Positions 14,280 to 22,187 of a stretch of DNA of 22,333 bases are shown here, piece after piece (position 1 is the first letter of the stretch; each line of letters opens with the position of its first letter). The notes beneath the pieces are model-generated. The model was not told the origin of the DNA, ran no database searches, and saw only the letters and a list, made by a program, of their open reading frames with translations. The stretch is from positions 1-22,333 of the forward strand of contig WGAB01000235.1 of NCBI GenBank assembly GCA_015489295.1, given 5' to 3'. The stretch is from Caldifarciminota bacterium. Lineage in GTDB: Bacteria; WOR-3; Hydrothermia; WGAB01. Made by a program: the position numbers and the translations under genes.

Positions 14280-14639
14280 ATGCTTGAGGAGCGGCCGTGT
14301 CGGTACCAGACGCTGAAGAAAAGCGAAGCCTTCGCCAGGGTTCTCCGACAGGGGCAATGGATCCGAGGCACCTGGTTCCATCTCTACTATCTGCCGGAGC
14401 CCGCCGACGGCATCTACGCGGGGTTCGCCGCCTCGCGGAAACTGTACACCCGCGTGCGGAAGAACCGCGCCAAACGGCGGCTCCGGGAGGTGTTTCGCCG
14501 GTACTGTGGCTGGCTTCCCCCCGGCAGCTTCGTGCTCATGGGCACGGAAAAAACCCTGCAGGCCCCTTTTTCGGACCTGATTCAGGAGTTTCATCGGCTG
14601 TGCCAGAAACTCCCGCACGGCGTTTCGTCGTCGGCCTGA
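14280..14639 (+). CDS. rnpA: Ribonuclease P protein component
   Basis: 119 residues, a normal length. [14 protein letters not shown] (12-25) is the usual N-terminal helix region, and the basic RNA-binding motif [17 protein letters not shown] includes the family RNR-type segment. Known role: protein cofactor of RNase P, which matures tRNA 5' ends, here including the tRNA-Val upstream in the same unit. It begins 7 bases after rpmH and overlaps the yidD start by 40 bases in another frame. No strong Shine-Dalgarno site is visible, so it is likely coupled to rpmH. Confidence 0.96.
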   Translation: MLEERPCRYQTLKKSEAFARVLRQGQWIRGTWFHLYYLPEPADGIYAGFAASRKLYTRVRKNRAKRRLREVFRRYCGWLPPGSFVLMGTEKTLQAPFSDLIQEFHRLCQKLPHGVSSSA

Positions 14640-14821
14640 TCCGGTTTTACCAGAAGGCCATTTCCCCTTCGCTGCCCCATTCCTGCCGCTACTACCCCAC
14701 CTGCTCCCAGTACACGGCAGAGGCGGTGAGCCGCTACGGGGTGCTGCGGGGGCTCCTGAAGGGGCTCTGGAGGATTTTGCGCTGTAATCCGCTGTTTCCA
14801 GGAGGTTACGACCCGGTATGA
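14600..14821 (+). CDS. yidD: Membrane protein insertion efficiency factor YidD
   Basis: 73 residues from a GTG at 14600, inside the 3' end of rnpA. CAGGAG lies 11 bases upstream. The sequence contains [30 protein letters not shown] and [13 protein letters not shown], the complete YidD signature with its conserved Cys residues. Known role: a small cytoplasmic-face peripheral protein helping Sec/YidC insertion of membrane proteins. The stop overlaps the yidC ATG in an ATGA. The alternative is a later non-standard start, but the conserved region leaves little room for it. Confidence 0.93.
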   Translation: MPETPARRFVVGLIRFYQKAISPSLPHSCRYYPTCSQYTAEAVSRYGVLRGLLKGLWRILRCNPLFPGGYDPV

Positions 14822-16365
14822 ATACCCGAAACCTGATCCTGGCCTTTGTGCTGACCTTTCTGTTCCTGTTCGTTTACGAACTCTTCGTGTACAGGCCCCC
14901 GAAGGCTCAGCCGACGGCGGGCACCCGCGATACGCTGGCCGAAACCACCCGAACCCAGGCACCGGCGCAGGTTCCTTCACCGGCAGCCCCTGCCGCTCCT
15001 CCCACGGTACAGGCCCCTGCCCCGGGAACCCAGGAACCCGAGATCTTTGTAGAAACCCCTCTGTATCGGATGGCCCTTTCGGCGTACCGCGGAGAACTCC
15101 TCCGGTTTGTGCTCACCCGATACGTCACCCGCAACGAGCCGGTGGAACTCGTGCCCGAGGGCGAACGGCTGGGCCAGCTGGATCCTCCCGAGGGCCGGCA
15201 GATCCTCTGGCTTCCCCAGCCTGCCGAAACCCTGAGGTTGCAGGAAGGAGCCATCGATTCCGTGGTGTTCCGGGGCCTGCTGCTGCCCGATTCGGTGGAG
15301 GTCCGGAAGGTGCTGGTGCTGGAGGGCGGCAGTTATACCCTGCGGGGCCGCCTCGTGCTGCCTGAAGGGCCGGTGTTCACCCTGCGGTTTGATGCGGGCT
15401 TAAGGCCCACGGAGAAGAACCTTAAGGAAGATCAGCGGTACTTCCGGTTCCTGGTGCTTCGGGAGAAGCTCTACAAGATTCCCCTCAAGAAACTCAAGGA
15501 TCCCCGGTGGTTTGCCGGCGATGGGCTCCACTGGGCCGGGGTTCGCACCAAGTACTTTTCGTTCTTCTTCATCCCCCAGAACCCGGTCAAGCGGGTGTAC
15601 GGCAAGGCCACCGACGGCCGCATCGGCTTTGGCATCCAGATGGCCGGGCCGGTGGCGTTCCGCACCTATTTCGGCCCCTTTGACTACTTCATCATGAAGA
15701 GCCACGAGCCTGAACTGGCCGTGGCTTATGACTTCGGCAATGCCATCATCAGCCCGTTTTCCAAGGCCATTCTTTACGCACTGAAGTTTCTGTATCGCTA
15801 CATTCCCAATTACGGCTGGGTGATCGTCCTCTTTGCGCTGCTCATGAAGCTCCTCTTTTGGCCCCTCACCTATCGGGGCCTGCGGTCCATGCAGCGCATG
15901 CAGGAACTCAAGCCCAAGATCGATGCCATCCGCAAGATGTACAAGGACGATCCCCAGCGGATGCAGCAGGAGATCATGGAACTCTACCGCAAATACAAGG
16001 TCAACCCCTTCGGCGGTTGCCTTCCGCTCCTGCTGCAGTTGCCCATTTTCTGGGCGTTGTATCAGATCCTGCGGATGTCCATCGACTTCCGGGGGGCGCC
16101 GTGGATCCTGTGGATCCATGACCTTTCGCTGAAGGACCCCTACTACGTGCTGCCCATCCTGATGGGCCTGACCAGCATGGCACAGGCGCTGCTGCAGCCA
16201 GCCCAGGACCGGCAGTCGCGGATGCTGGCCCTCTTTATGCCGGCTTTTATCACCCTTATATTCTTGAACTTCCCCGCCGGGATTGTATTGTACTGGCTTT
16301 GGTACAACGTGTTTAGTTTGGTTGAAAGCCTCCTTTTGAGGAGAGCACGAAACAAGGAGGAGTGA
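14818..16365 (+). CDS. yidC: Membrane protein insertase YidC/Oxa1
   Basis: 515 residues, the long Gram-negative type. An N-terminal transmembrane helix (5-24) is followed by a Pro/Ala-rich linker (about 28-72), a periplasmic beta-sandwich domain (about 75-300), and the conserved five-helix insertase core from about 310. The core includes [20 protein letters not shown] (335-354), with Lys344 at the position of the hydrophilic-groove basic residue, and [20 protein letters not shown] (396-415). The tail is short and basic. It inserts membrane proteins alone or with SecYEG. Coupled to yidD, it is followed by khpB with one base between. Confidence 0.98.
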   Translation: MNTRNLILAFVLTFLFLFVYELFVYRPPKAQPTAGTRDTLAETTRTQAPAQVPSPAAPAAPPTVQAPAPGTQEPEIFVETPLYRMALSAYRGELLRFVLTRYVTRNEPVELVPEGERLGQLDPPEGRQILWLPQPAETLRLQEGAIDSVVFRGLLLPDSVEVRKVLVLEGGSYTLRGRLVLPEGPVFTLRFDAGLRPTEKNLKEDQRYFRFLVLREKLYKIPLKKLKDPRWFAGDGLHWAGVRTKYFSFFFIPQNPVKRVYGKATDGRIGFGIQMAGPVAFRTYFGPFDYFIMKSHEPELAVAYDFGNAIISPFSKAILYALKFLYRYIPNYGWVIVLFALLMKLLFWPLTYRGLRSMQRMQELKPKIDAIRKMYKDDPQRMQQEIMELYRKYKVNPFGGCLPLLLQLPIFWALYQILRMSIDFRGAPWILWIHDLSLKDPYYVLPILMGLTSMAQALLQPAQDRQSRMLALFMPAFITLIFLNFPAGIVLYWLWYNVFSLVESLLLRRARNKEE

Positions 16366-16366
16366 A

Positions 16367-17002
16367 ATGCGGTATATCGAGGAAAGAGGACGGACAGCGG
16401 AAGAGGCCCTCCAGCGAGCGCTCGAGAAGACCGGAATACCTCCAGAAGAAGCAGTGTACGAAGTGGTACGCGACGGACTCTCCGGCGGCTTCGCCCTGGT
16501 ACGCCTGTACACCGAGATTCCCGAACTCGACACGATCGAGCAGGTGGTCACCGAATTCATGGAAAAGCTCGGCGCCAAGGCTGAAATCGAAGTGATGCCC
16601 AAACGCACCAAGTATTACGTGAATATCCGCACCCGCAGGATGGATTCCGCCCTGATCGGCAAGGGCGGCAAAACCCTGGATGCCCTGGACTATCTTTTGA
16701 ATCTGCTCATCAAACGTAAGGTGCCCGACATTACCGTCGAGATCGATGTTTCGGGCTACAAGGAACGGAAACGGCAGTTCCTCATCAATAAGGCCCGCGC
16801 CATCGCCCGCCGGGTCCGGGAGACCGGGCGGGAAATGCGGATGGATCCCCTGACCGTTCGGGAGAGCCGCCTCGTGCGGAACGCCCTCAAAAAGGAAAAG
16901 GGCATTCGCACCTATACCGTGGGACGGGGTGACGAAAAGGTGCTGGTGATCGCCCCGGCCCCCGAACAGTCCGCCACCCCGAACGAATCCTCCTCGTCCT
17001 GA
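16367..17002 (+). CDS. khpB: RNA-binding protein KhpB/Jag (Jag-N, KH, degenerate R3H)
   Basis: 211 residues. The Jag-N domain (1-50: IEERGRTAEEALQRALEKTG) is followed by a type II KH domain (about 75-135) with an intact GxxG loop (IGKGGKTLDALDYLLN, 97-112). The C-terminal R3H-like domain (about 140-197) retains the fold pattern, but the signature R-x3-H reads Ser167-x3-Arg171 (ESRLVR). Known role in other bacteria: sRNA/mRNA binding with KhpA and control of cell division and elongation. AAGGAGG lies 6 bases before the ATG. The stop overlaps the mnmE start by one base (TGATG). Confidence 0.94.
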   Translation: MRYIEERGRTAEEALQRALEKTGIPPEEAVYEVVRDGLSGGFALVRLYTEIPELDTIEQVVTEFMEKLGAKAEIEVMPKRTKYYVNIRTRRMDSALIGKGGKTLDALDYLLNLLIKRKVPDITVEIDVSGYKERKRQFLINKARAIARRVRETGREMRMDPLTVRESRLVRNALKKEKGIRTYTVGRGDEKVLVIAPAPEQSATPNESSSS

Positions 17003-18318
17003 TGGACACCGTGGCCGCCATCGCAACCCCTCCGGGGGTGGGTGGCATCGCCGTTCTGAGGATCTCCGGCCCCGAAGCCCTGGTCATCGCCCAGCGGGTC
17101 CTGCGTACCCGTGTTCCCCTGGACCGGTGGCCTGCCCGTCGGGCTACCCTGGCCGAGGCCGTCGATGCCGAGGGCCAGCCCCTGGACCAGGTGCTGGTCA
17201 CCGTGTTCCGTGCTCCCCATTCCTATACCGGCGAGGATGTGGTGGAAATCTCCTGCCACGGGGGGCGCGTGGTGCCCCACCTCATCCTGGAGGCCCTGAT
17301 CCAGGCCGGTGCCCGCCTGGCCGAACCCGGGGAGTTTACCAAACGGGCGTTCCTGAACGGCCGAATGGACCTGGTGCAGGCCTCTGCTGTGCTACACCTG
17401 GTGGAGGCCCGGAGCCGGGAGGGCGTACGCCGGGCCCTGAAACGCCTGAAGGGCGAAGTGTCTCAACGGATCGATGCCTTTGCCGATCGACTGTTTCGCC
17501 TGATCGCCGAACTGGAAGCCCGCATCGACTTTGAAGAGGATGTGCCGCCTTTGGAGGATGCCTGGATCGAGGAGCAGATCCGCGCCCTCCTTGAAGAGGT
17601 GGATGTTCTGCTGCAGGAGGGCAAACGGGGCAGTTTTTTCCTCCAGGGGTTGAAGGTTGCCCTGATCGGGCCGCCCAACGCCGGAAAATCCACGCTCTTT
17701 AACCGCCTGCTGGGCGAGGAACGGGCCATCGTGACCGAGATCCCGGGGACCACCCGCGATGTGGTGTCCGAGGAACGCATCATCGCCGGGGTGCCGGTCA
17801 AGTTCCTGGATACCGCTGGCCTCCGGGAAGCCCGGGATCCGGTGGAAAGCCTGGGGGTGGAACGAAGTCGCCAGGCTCTGGAACAGGCCGATCTGATCCT
17901 GGTCGTTCACGACCTTACCCAGCCCCAGGAGGTGCCGGTGCCCGAGGGCAAGCCGGCCCTCCGGGTGTGGAACAAGGCCGATCTGGTGCCCGAGACCCAC
18001 CGGCCGGAGGAGGGCCTCGTGATCTCGGCCCTTACCGGGCAGGGGATGGACCGGCTGCTGCAGGAACTGGAGCGTCGGATTCAGGATCTGGTGGGGACCG
18101 GAGAGGTCTCCCTGGCCGAACGGGAGCTTCACCTTTTGTCCTCGGCCCGGGCGGACCTGGCGGAGGCCCTGGAGGTCCATCGCCGGGGCCTGGGCATGGA
18201 CATCGTGGTGTTTCACCTGCGGCTCGCCTATCGGCGTCTCCAGGAGATCGTGGGGTACCACGATCTGCCCGAGGCCATCCTGGACCACATCTTTCGCAAT
18301 TTCTGCATTGGCAAATAA
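17002..18318 (+). CDS. mnmE: tRNA uridine-5-carboxymethylaminomethyl(34) synthesis GTPase MnmE
   Basis: 438 residues. The N-terminal folate-binding domain (about 1-118) contains HSYTGEDVVEISCHGG (73-88) and EFTKRAFLNGRMD (111-123). The central helical region is interrupted by the G domain (about 215-370): P-loop GPPNAGKST (223-231), IPGTTRD (247-253), DTAG (270-273) and NKAD (324-327). The C-terminus ends in FCIGK, with the conserved Cys435. With MnmG it modifies the wobble uridine of several tRNAs. mnmG, which often follows, is absent here; the gene ends at a strong hairpin, so it is the last of this unit. Confidence 0.98.
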   Translation: MDTVAAIATPPGVGGIAVLRISGPEALVIAQRVLRTRVPLDRWPARRATLAEAVDAEGQPLDQVLVTVFRAPHSYTGEDVVEISCHGGRVVPHLILEALIQAGARLAEPGEFTKRAFLNGRMDLVQASAVLHLVEARSREGVRRALKRLKGEVSQRIDAFADRLFRLIAELEARIDFEEDVPPLEDAWIEEQIRALLEEVDVLLQEGKRGSFFLQGLKVALIGPPNAGKSTLFNRLLGEERAIVTEIPGTTRDVVSEERIIAGVPVKFLDTAGLREARDPVESLGVERSRQALEQADLILVVHDLTQPQEVPVPEGKPALRVWNKADLVPETHRPEEGLVISALTGQGMDRLLQELERRIQDLVGTGEVSLAERELHLLSSARADLAEALEVHRRGLGMDIVVFHLRLAYRRLQEIVGYHDLPEAILDHIFRNFCIGK

Positions 18319-18320
18319 AT

Positions 18321-18357
18321 GCGGAGCGGGGCGGCCCGGAGGGCCGCCCCGCTCCGC
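18321..18357. terminator. Perfect 17-bp hairpin between convergent mnmE and esterase genes
   Basis: GCGGAGCGGGGCGGCCC and its exact reverse complement surround a GGA loop. The + strand flank downstream is not U-rich (GGCTCCTCTAAAG). On the minus strand the stem is followed by ATTTATTTG, the better match to an intrinsic terminator tail. It therefore fits best as the terminator of the minus-strand esterase operon and possibly works for both genes. Confidence 0.8.
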
Positions 18358-18378
18358 GGCTCCTCTAAAGTCTCTTCC

Positions 18379-19560
18379 TCAGGAACCCAGGAATTCGGCG
18401 AAGGAGATCAGCGACCGTTTCAGCCGCAGGTAAAAGTAGGTGACGTGCTTGGCCGGCAGGTCGGCCGGATCGTAGCCGCCGTCGTGGCTGTAGATGCCGC
18501 TCCAGTTCTCATCGTAAGAAAGGCCCAGCTCCTGAAGCTTCTGCAGGAAGGGCTCCACCTGCAGCTGCAGGAACAGGTTGTCGTTCTCGCCGCAATCGGC
18601 GAAGAAGAACACATTGCTCAGCTGATCGGCGTAGGCATCCAGCAGGGTTTTGGGACTGTTCTGTGCCACCCACAGGCTATCCCAGACCTCGGGCAGCACC
18701 TGCCAGTTGGCGTCAAAGGGCATCCGGATGCCAGCCCACAACGAACTGTCCGGCATTACCGGCACCAGCGGGAACTCGTTTTTGGTGAGGTCAAAGGCGC
18801 TCTGGGGCCCCAGTTTGGGCGAGAACTGGGCGGCCATGGCCATGGCCATCACCGACAGCGGATGGTTCTCCGGATCGGCCATGATGACCTGGGGATCAAA
18901 CACGCCGTCGTTCTCCTGCTGCAACAGGCTCATGATCGTGAGGCCATTGGGCAGGTTCAGGAACTGCTCAAAGTCCAGCACGCCGGAGTGGGCGCCGGCG
19001 AAGTGGAACAGGCTGGAATGCTTGATGGCCAGCCGCATGGCGCCGTAGCCACCCATGGAAAGGCCGATGAGGCCCCGGTGATCGGCATCGGCGATGGTCC
19101 GGTAGTTCTGGTCGATGTAGGGCACGAGGTCCTGAACGAAGAAGTTTTCGTAGGTGCCAAACACCGGCTGGCTGCCGTACAGGGAGTTGGCATAGAAGGT
19201 GCCACCGAAGTCGTTGTGGGCGTTGGGCATCACCACGATCATGGGCGGGATGTAGCCCATGGAAATCATCCAGTCGAAGATGCCCTTGATGTCGAAATAG
19301 GCCTGGTAGGTGGTATGGTCGCCGCCGAAGCCATGCAGCAGATAGAGCACCGGAAACGAGTCGTTGGGCTGGGATTCGTACTGGGGCGGGAGGTACACCA
19401 TCACGTCCACCGTGGGTTGGGTGGGCATGTTGTAGTTGGGCGCCGGCACCGACACGGTTTCCAGGGACCCTTCCAGGATGTTGGGCTCCACCGGGCCCGA
19501 CTTGCGGGAGCACCCGGCGAGCAGGGCCAAAGCCAGCACGAAAATCAGGCTCTTTTTCAT
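18379..19560 (-). CDS. Lipoprotein alpha/beta-hydrolase (putative esterase family)
   Basis: 393 residues. A lipoprotein signal (MKKSLIFVLALALLAGC) has Cys17 as the lipidation site, so the enzyme is membrane-anchored outside the cytoplasm. The fold matches the esterase D/PF00756 group: VLYLLHGFGGDHTTY (71-85, oxyanion loop) and GLIGLSMGGYGAMRLA (163-178), with Ser168 as nucleophile. Candidate acid residues are Asp322/Asp327 (FADCGENDN) and a candidate His is 359 or 371. A long insertion (about 195-300) sits before the acid. The substrate is unknown; carbohydrate esters are common for the family. GAGGAGG lies 7 bases before the ATG, 10 bases after the OmpP1-like gene, and a hairpin terminator follows. 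Confidence 0.9.
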   Translation of the reverse strand: MKKSLIFVLALALLAGCSRKSGPVEPNILEGSLETVSVPAPNYNMPTQPTVDVMVYLPPQYESQPNDSFPVLYLLHGFGGDHTTYQAYFDIKGIFDWMISMGYIPPMIVVMPNAHNDFGGTFYANSLYGSQPVFGTYENFFVQDLVPYIDQNYRTIADADHRGLIGLSMGGYGAMRLAIKHSSLFHFAGAHSGVLDFEQFLNLPNGLTIMSLLQQENDGVFDPQVIMADPENHPLSVMAMAMAAQFSPKLGPQSAFDLTKNEFPLVPVMPDSSLWAGIRMPFDANWQVLPEVWDSLWVAQNSPKTLLDAYADQLSNVFFFADCGENDNLFLQLQVEPFLQKLQELGLSYDENWSGIYSHDGGYDPADLPAKHVTYFYLRLKRSLISFAEFLGS

Positions 19561-19570
19561 GGAATCCTCC

Positions 19571-20950
19571 TCAGAAGGCCACCGACAGGCCGAAGTTCAC
19601 GGCCCCGATGGTAAGCGAGTAAACGCCTGGCATGTTGTCCGGCTCGTGGTCGTTGTTGACATCCATGAAGTCGTACACCGCCCGGTCGCCGAAGGAAATG
19701 TACTCGCCGCCCAGGTAAACCGTGAGCGCCTTGTCCTTGGCCAGGGGATAGGTGTACGAAAGGCCGCCGTTGAAGGAGAGCTTCTCGGAGATGTCCGGGA
19801 TCAGGGGATCGATGGAGCCGTCGGGAATGGGGGTCTGGTCGTAGTAGGCCCCCAGGCGCAGGCGGAAACCGTTGCCGTAATCGTATTCCAGGCCGCCGGA
19901 CACCCGCACGGTGTTCTTCCAGTTCTTGGCGATGACGCTGCTGTCCAGGGGCTGGCCGGTGGGATCCAGGCCATCAAACTTCAGCACCAGCACATCGAAC
20001 AGGCCCCAGAGGGTGTAATCCAGGTCTGCGTACACGGTGAGCTGCTCGCCGGGCCGGTACGCCAGGCCGAAGCCAAAGTTGTGGGGCAGGGGGAAGTCGG
20101 TGCTGGCGGAGGCGGTGGAGGAGAGTTTCCACGCGTGGGTTTGGGCGGTATCCGGGAAGTAGGCGGTGAAGTCGGTGTTGCCCGAAAGCGACACCGGGCT
20201 GTACAGCCGGGTGCTGAAGGCCAGATCCAGCCGGTCGTTGGCCCGGTAAAAGAGGCCCAGGTTCACGCCGAAGCCGGTGCCCTTCATGTCGCTCTGGACG
20301 TCCACGGGGATGTAGGAGTAGGGCAGGGGCACGGACCCCGGGTCCTCGGGATCGGCGGGCACCAGGTTCACCCGCTGCAGGTTGACCTTGGTGAAGTTGG
20401 CGCCGCCCGAAAGGCCCACAGCCAGCCGGTCGTTGATCTGGCGCGCGATGCCCACATAGGTACTCAGCACCTGCAGGTCGCTGGCCCAGTCGATTTCCGG
20501 GTAGGGCTCGGGGTTGTGCCAGCCCAGTGGATAGTCGTAGAGGTCCCACTTGGCCCCCAGGCCAAAGGGCGCGTACACACCCAGGGATACGTTGGCGAAC
20601 TTGCCGGGCACCACCATGAGGAACCCCGGGATCTGGAAGGTTTGGGCTTCGGCATAGATGTCCAGCCGGGTGGAGTAGCCGCCGTCGTAGCCCACAAGGC
20701 GGGTGTAGGGCTGGTACCGGGCATCGGGCATGACCGTGGAGTTGTAAACTTGGATCTCCGTGTGGTTGGCGTAGGCCAGGGCTGCCGGGTTCCAGTAGAT
20801 GGCGCTGGGGTCCCCGGCCAGGGCACGGGCTGCGCCGCCGAGCTGCAGCGCCCGGATGCCCACCCCGGACAGGGCAAAACCTCCGGCCCACAGAGCCGAG
20901 GCCACGGGAATCAGGGTTCCCAGCAGCAGGCCCCATCCTTTGCGTTTCAT
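19571..20950 (-). CDS. OmpP1/FadL/TodX-type outer-membrane beta-barrel transporter
   Basis: 459 residues with a signal peptide ending near ALWA (about 22). The mature N-terminus, GGFALSGVGIRALQLGGAAR, followed by GDPSAIYWNPAALA, is the hallmark of the FadL family, where this segment plugs the barrel. The rest alternates polar and aromatic residues as in beta strands, and the last residue is Phe, usual for outer-membrane proteins. Likely role: uptake of hydrophobic compounds such as fatty acids or aromatics across the outer membrane. Its start overlaps the upstream coiled-coil gene (ATGA), and its Shine-Dalgarno site AAGGAGG lies within that gene's last codons, so the two are tightly coupled. 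Confidence 0.93.
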   Translation of the reverse strand: MKRKGWGLLLGTLIPVASALWAGGFALSGVGIRALQLGGAARALAGDPSAIYWNPAALAYANHTEIQVYNSTVMPDARYQPYTRLVGYDGGYSTRLDIYAEAQTFQIPGFLMVVPGKFANVSLGVYAPFGLGAKWDLYDYPLGWHNPEPYPEIDWASDLQVLSTYVGIARQINDRLAVGLSGGANFTKVNLQRVNLVPADPEDPGSVPLPYSYIPVDVQSDMKGTGFGVNLGLFYRANDRLDLAFSTRLYSPVSLSGNTDFTAYFPDTAQTHAWKLSSTASASTDFPLPHNFGFGLAYRPGEQLTVYADLDYTLWGLFDVLVLKFDGLDPTGQPLDSSVIAKNWKNTVRVSGGLEYDYGNGFRLRLGAYYDQTPIPDGSIDPLIPDISEKLSFNGGLSYTYPLAKDKALTVYLGGEYISFGDRAVYDFMDVNNDHEPDNMPGVYSLTIGAVNFGLSVAF

Positions 20951-21321
20951 TGTTCCTCCTTGGTTTGGTTCGGTTCCGATAGACCCAAAACCAGGTGGTA
21001 CAGATAGGCAACCCCCTGGTCCAGATGCTTTTCACCCCGCTCCTGGAGCAAACGGGCCCGTTCCCGGCCCTCACGGCGGATCCGTTCGGCCTCGGTCCGG
21101 ATCTCCTGTTCGTACCGAAGCCGCTCCCGCTCGGCCACCTGCTCGGCTTCCTGATGGGCAAAGGCCAACAGGTCCCGAGCCCTTTGCCGAGCCTCTTCAA
21201 TTTGCTTTTTGGCCTCTTCCTCGGCCTGCTTCAAGAGCTCCAGGATCCGCTGCTCTTCACGGTCTACGATTTCAACCAGGGGGCTTTCCGGGTGCTGTAC
21301 TTCTTCGTGATGGGACGCCAT
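20947..21321 (-). CDS. Coiled-coil protein resembling V/A-type ATPase peripheral-stalk subunit H/G
   Basis: 124 residues, almost entirely one long charged helix from about residue 18 to 100 with repeated Ala/Glu/Arg patterns (EEEAKKQIEEARQRARDLL). It ends in a short non-coiled segment, HLDQGVAYLYHLVLG, which resembles the C-terminal globular end of archaeal-type ATPase subunit H. I see no signal peptide. No other ATPase subunit gene lies in the window; instead it heads an operon with an outer-membrane barrel and a lipoprotein esterase. The low-complexity helix makes the family call weak, and a generic coiled-coil scaffold is the alternative. GGAGG lies 9 bases before the ATG, with a TATAAT box further upstream. 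Confidence 0.6.
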   Translation of the reverse strand: MASHHEEVQHPESPLVEIVDREEQRILELLKQAEEEAKKQIEEARQRARDLLAFAHQEAEQVAERERLRYEQEIRTEAERIRREGRERARLLQERGEKHLDQGVAYLYHLVLGLSEPNQTKEEQ

Positions 21322-21365
21322 AGGCTTGACCTCCGAGTTCTTCTTGATGCCGCGGGAATGGTTCC

Positions 21366-21371
21366 ATTATA
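21366..21371 (-). promoter_or_regulatory. -10 box (TATAAT) for the coiled-coil/OmpP1/esterase operon
   Basis: A perfect TATAAT on the minus strand. The predicted start, about 7 bases downstream, gives a leader of about 38 bases that includes GGAGG. No clear -35 is visible. Confidence 0.55.
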
Positions 21372-21406
21372 CCCCATCGCCGTGCCTTTGAAAACCGTTC
21401 GCAGCG

Positions 21407-21412
21407 TATAAT
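21407..21412 (+). promoter_or_regulatory. -10 box (TATAAT) giving a leaderless TauE/SafE transcript
   Basis: A perfect TATAAT ends 8 bases before the ATG at 21421, and the intervening TCGGCCTT has no Shine-Dalgarno match. The predicted leader is about two bases. A TTGAAA at 21388-21393 is too close (13 bases) to be a standard -35. Confidence 0.6.
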
Positions 21413-21420
21413 TCGGCCTT

Positions 21421-22182
21421 ATGTGGCTTGCCTCCGGTTTGATCGGACTTGCAGCTGGGGTGCTGGGGGGGCTCCTGGGGCTGGGCGGCGGCGTCGTGAT
21501 CGTGCCGGCGCTGACCGAATTCCTGCGCCTTGGACAACGCCGGGCCCAGGCCACCTCCCTGGCCGTGCTGGTGTTCACCGGCCTGTTCGGCTTCCTTTCG
21601 TACCTGGCCTATGGCTCCGTGCCGCTGGGGCCGGCGCTGGAGGTGACCGTGGGCGCGGTGCTGGCGGCGCCGGCCGGCGCCTCGCTCACCCATCGCATCA
21701 GCCGGCGGAAACTCCGGGCCCTCTTCGGTGTCCTGCTGGTTTTCGTGGGGATCGTGATGCTCACGGGTCTCAAGGAGTTGCCGGGCGAGGGCGGCGTGGC
21801 CGGGGTGCCCGGGTGGGTGTTCTTTGTGCTGGGCATCCTTCGCGGCGGAATCGGCGCCATGCTGGGCGTGGGCGGCGGGGTCATCGTGGTGCCGGCCCTG
21901 GTGCTCCTTTTTGGGGTGAAACAGCATGTGGCCCAGGGCATTTCGCTTGCGGCCATGGCACCCATGGCGCTCGTGGGGTCCTGGACCCACTGGCGGCACC
22001 GCAAGATCGAGTTCCGCCTGCTGCCCGGCCTGGTGATCGGCGGACTGCTGGGCGTGGTCCTGGGGAGCACCGTGGCCCACTGGCTCCCGGCCGGCGTGCT
22101 CCGGCGCCTGTTCGCCGTGTTCCTCATCTTCTTCGGGGTGCAGTACGCACGGGGGAACCACCTGCGGCGCCCGGCCTCCTGA
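21421..22182 (+). CDS. Sulfite exporter TauE/SafE family permease
   Basis: 253 residues with about eight hydrophobic segments and the internal duplication typical of the family: LGGLLGLGGGVVIVPAL in the first half and GAMLGVGGGVIVVPALVLLF in the second, each followed by the A-x-x-(T/I)-S-L-A helix start (QATSLAVL and QGISLAAM). Members are inner-membrane transporters for sulfite, sulfoacetate, taurine-derived or other organic anions; the substrate cannot be read from the sequence. The gene is monocistronic as far as seen, has a putative leaderless promoter, and ends 5 bases from the stop of the convergent helicase gene. Confidence 0.93.
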   Translation: MWLASGLIGLAAGVLGGLLGLGGGVVIVPALTEFLRLGQRRAQATSLAVLVFTGLFGFLSYLAYGSVPLGPALEVTVGAVLAAPAGASLTHRISRRKLRALFGVLLVFVGIVMLTGLKELPGEGGVAGVPGWVFFVLGILRGGIGAMLGVGGGVIVVPALVLLFGVKQHVAQGISLAAMAPMALVGSWTHWRHRKIEFRLLPGLVIGGLLGVVLGSTVAHWLPAGVLRRLFAVFLIFFGVQYARGNHLRRPAS

Positions 22183-22187
22183 GAAAC

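Noticed and set aside
18319..21007. Two long + frames (431 and 523 codons) opposite the esterase and OmpP1-like genes
   Set aside because: Both lie antisense to genes with clear family signatures, and their composition is typical of shadows. One would also have to be read straight through the hairpin at 18321-18357.
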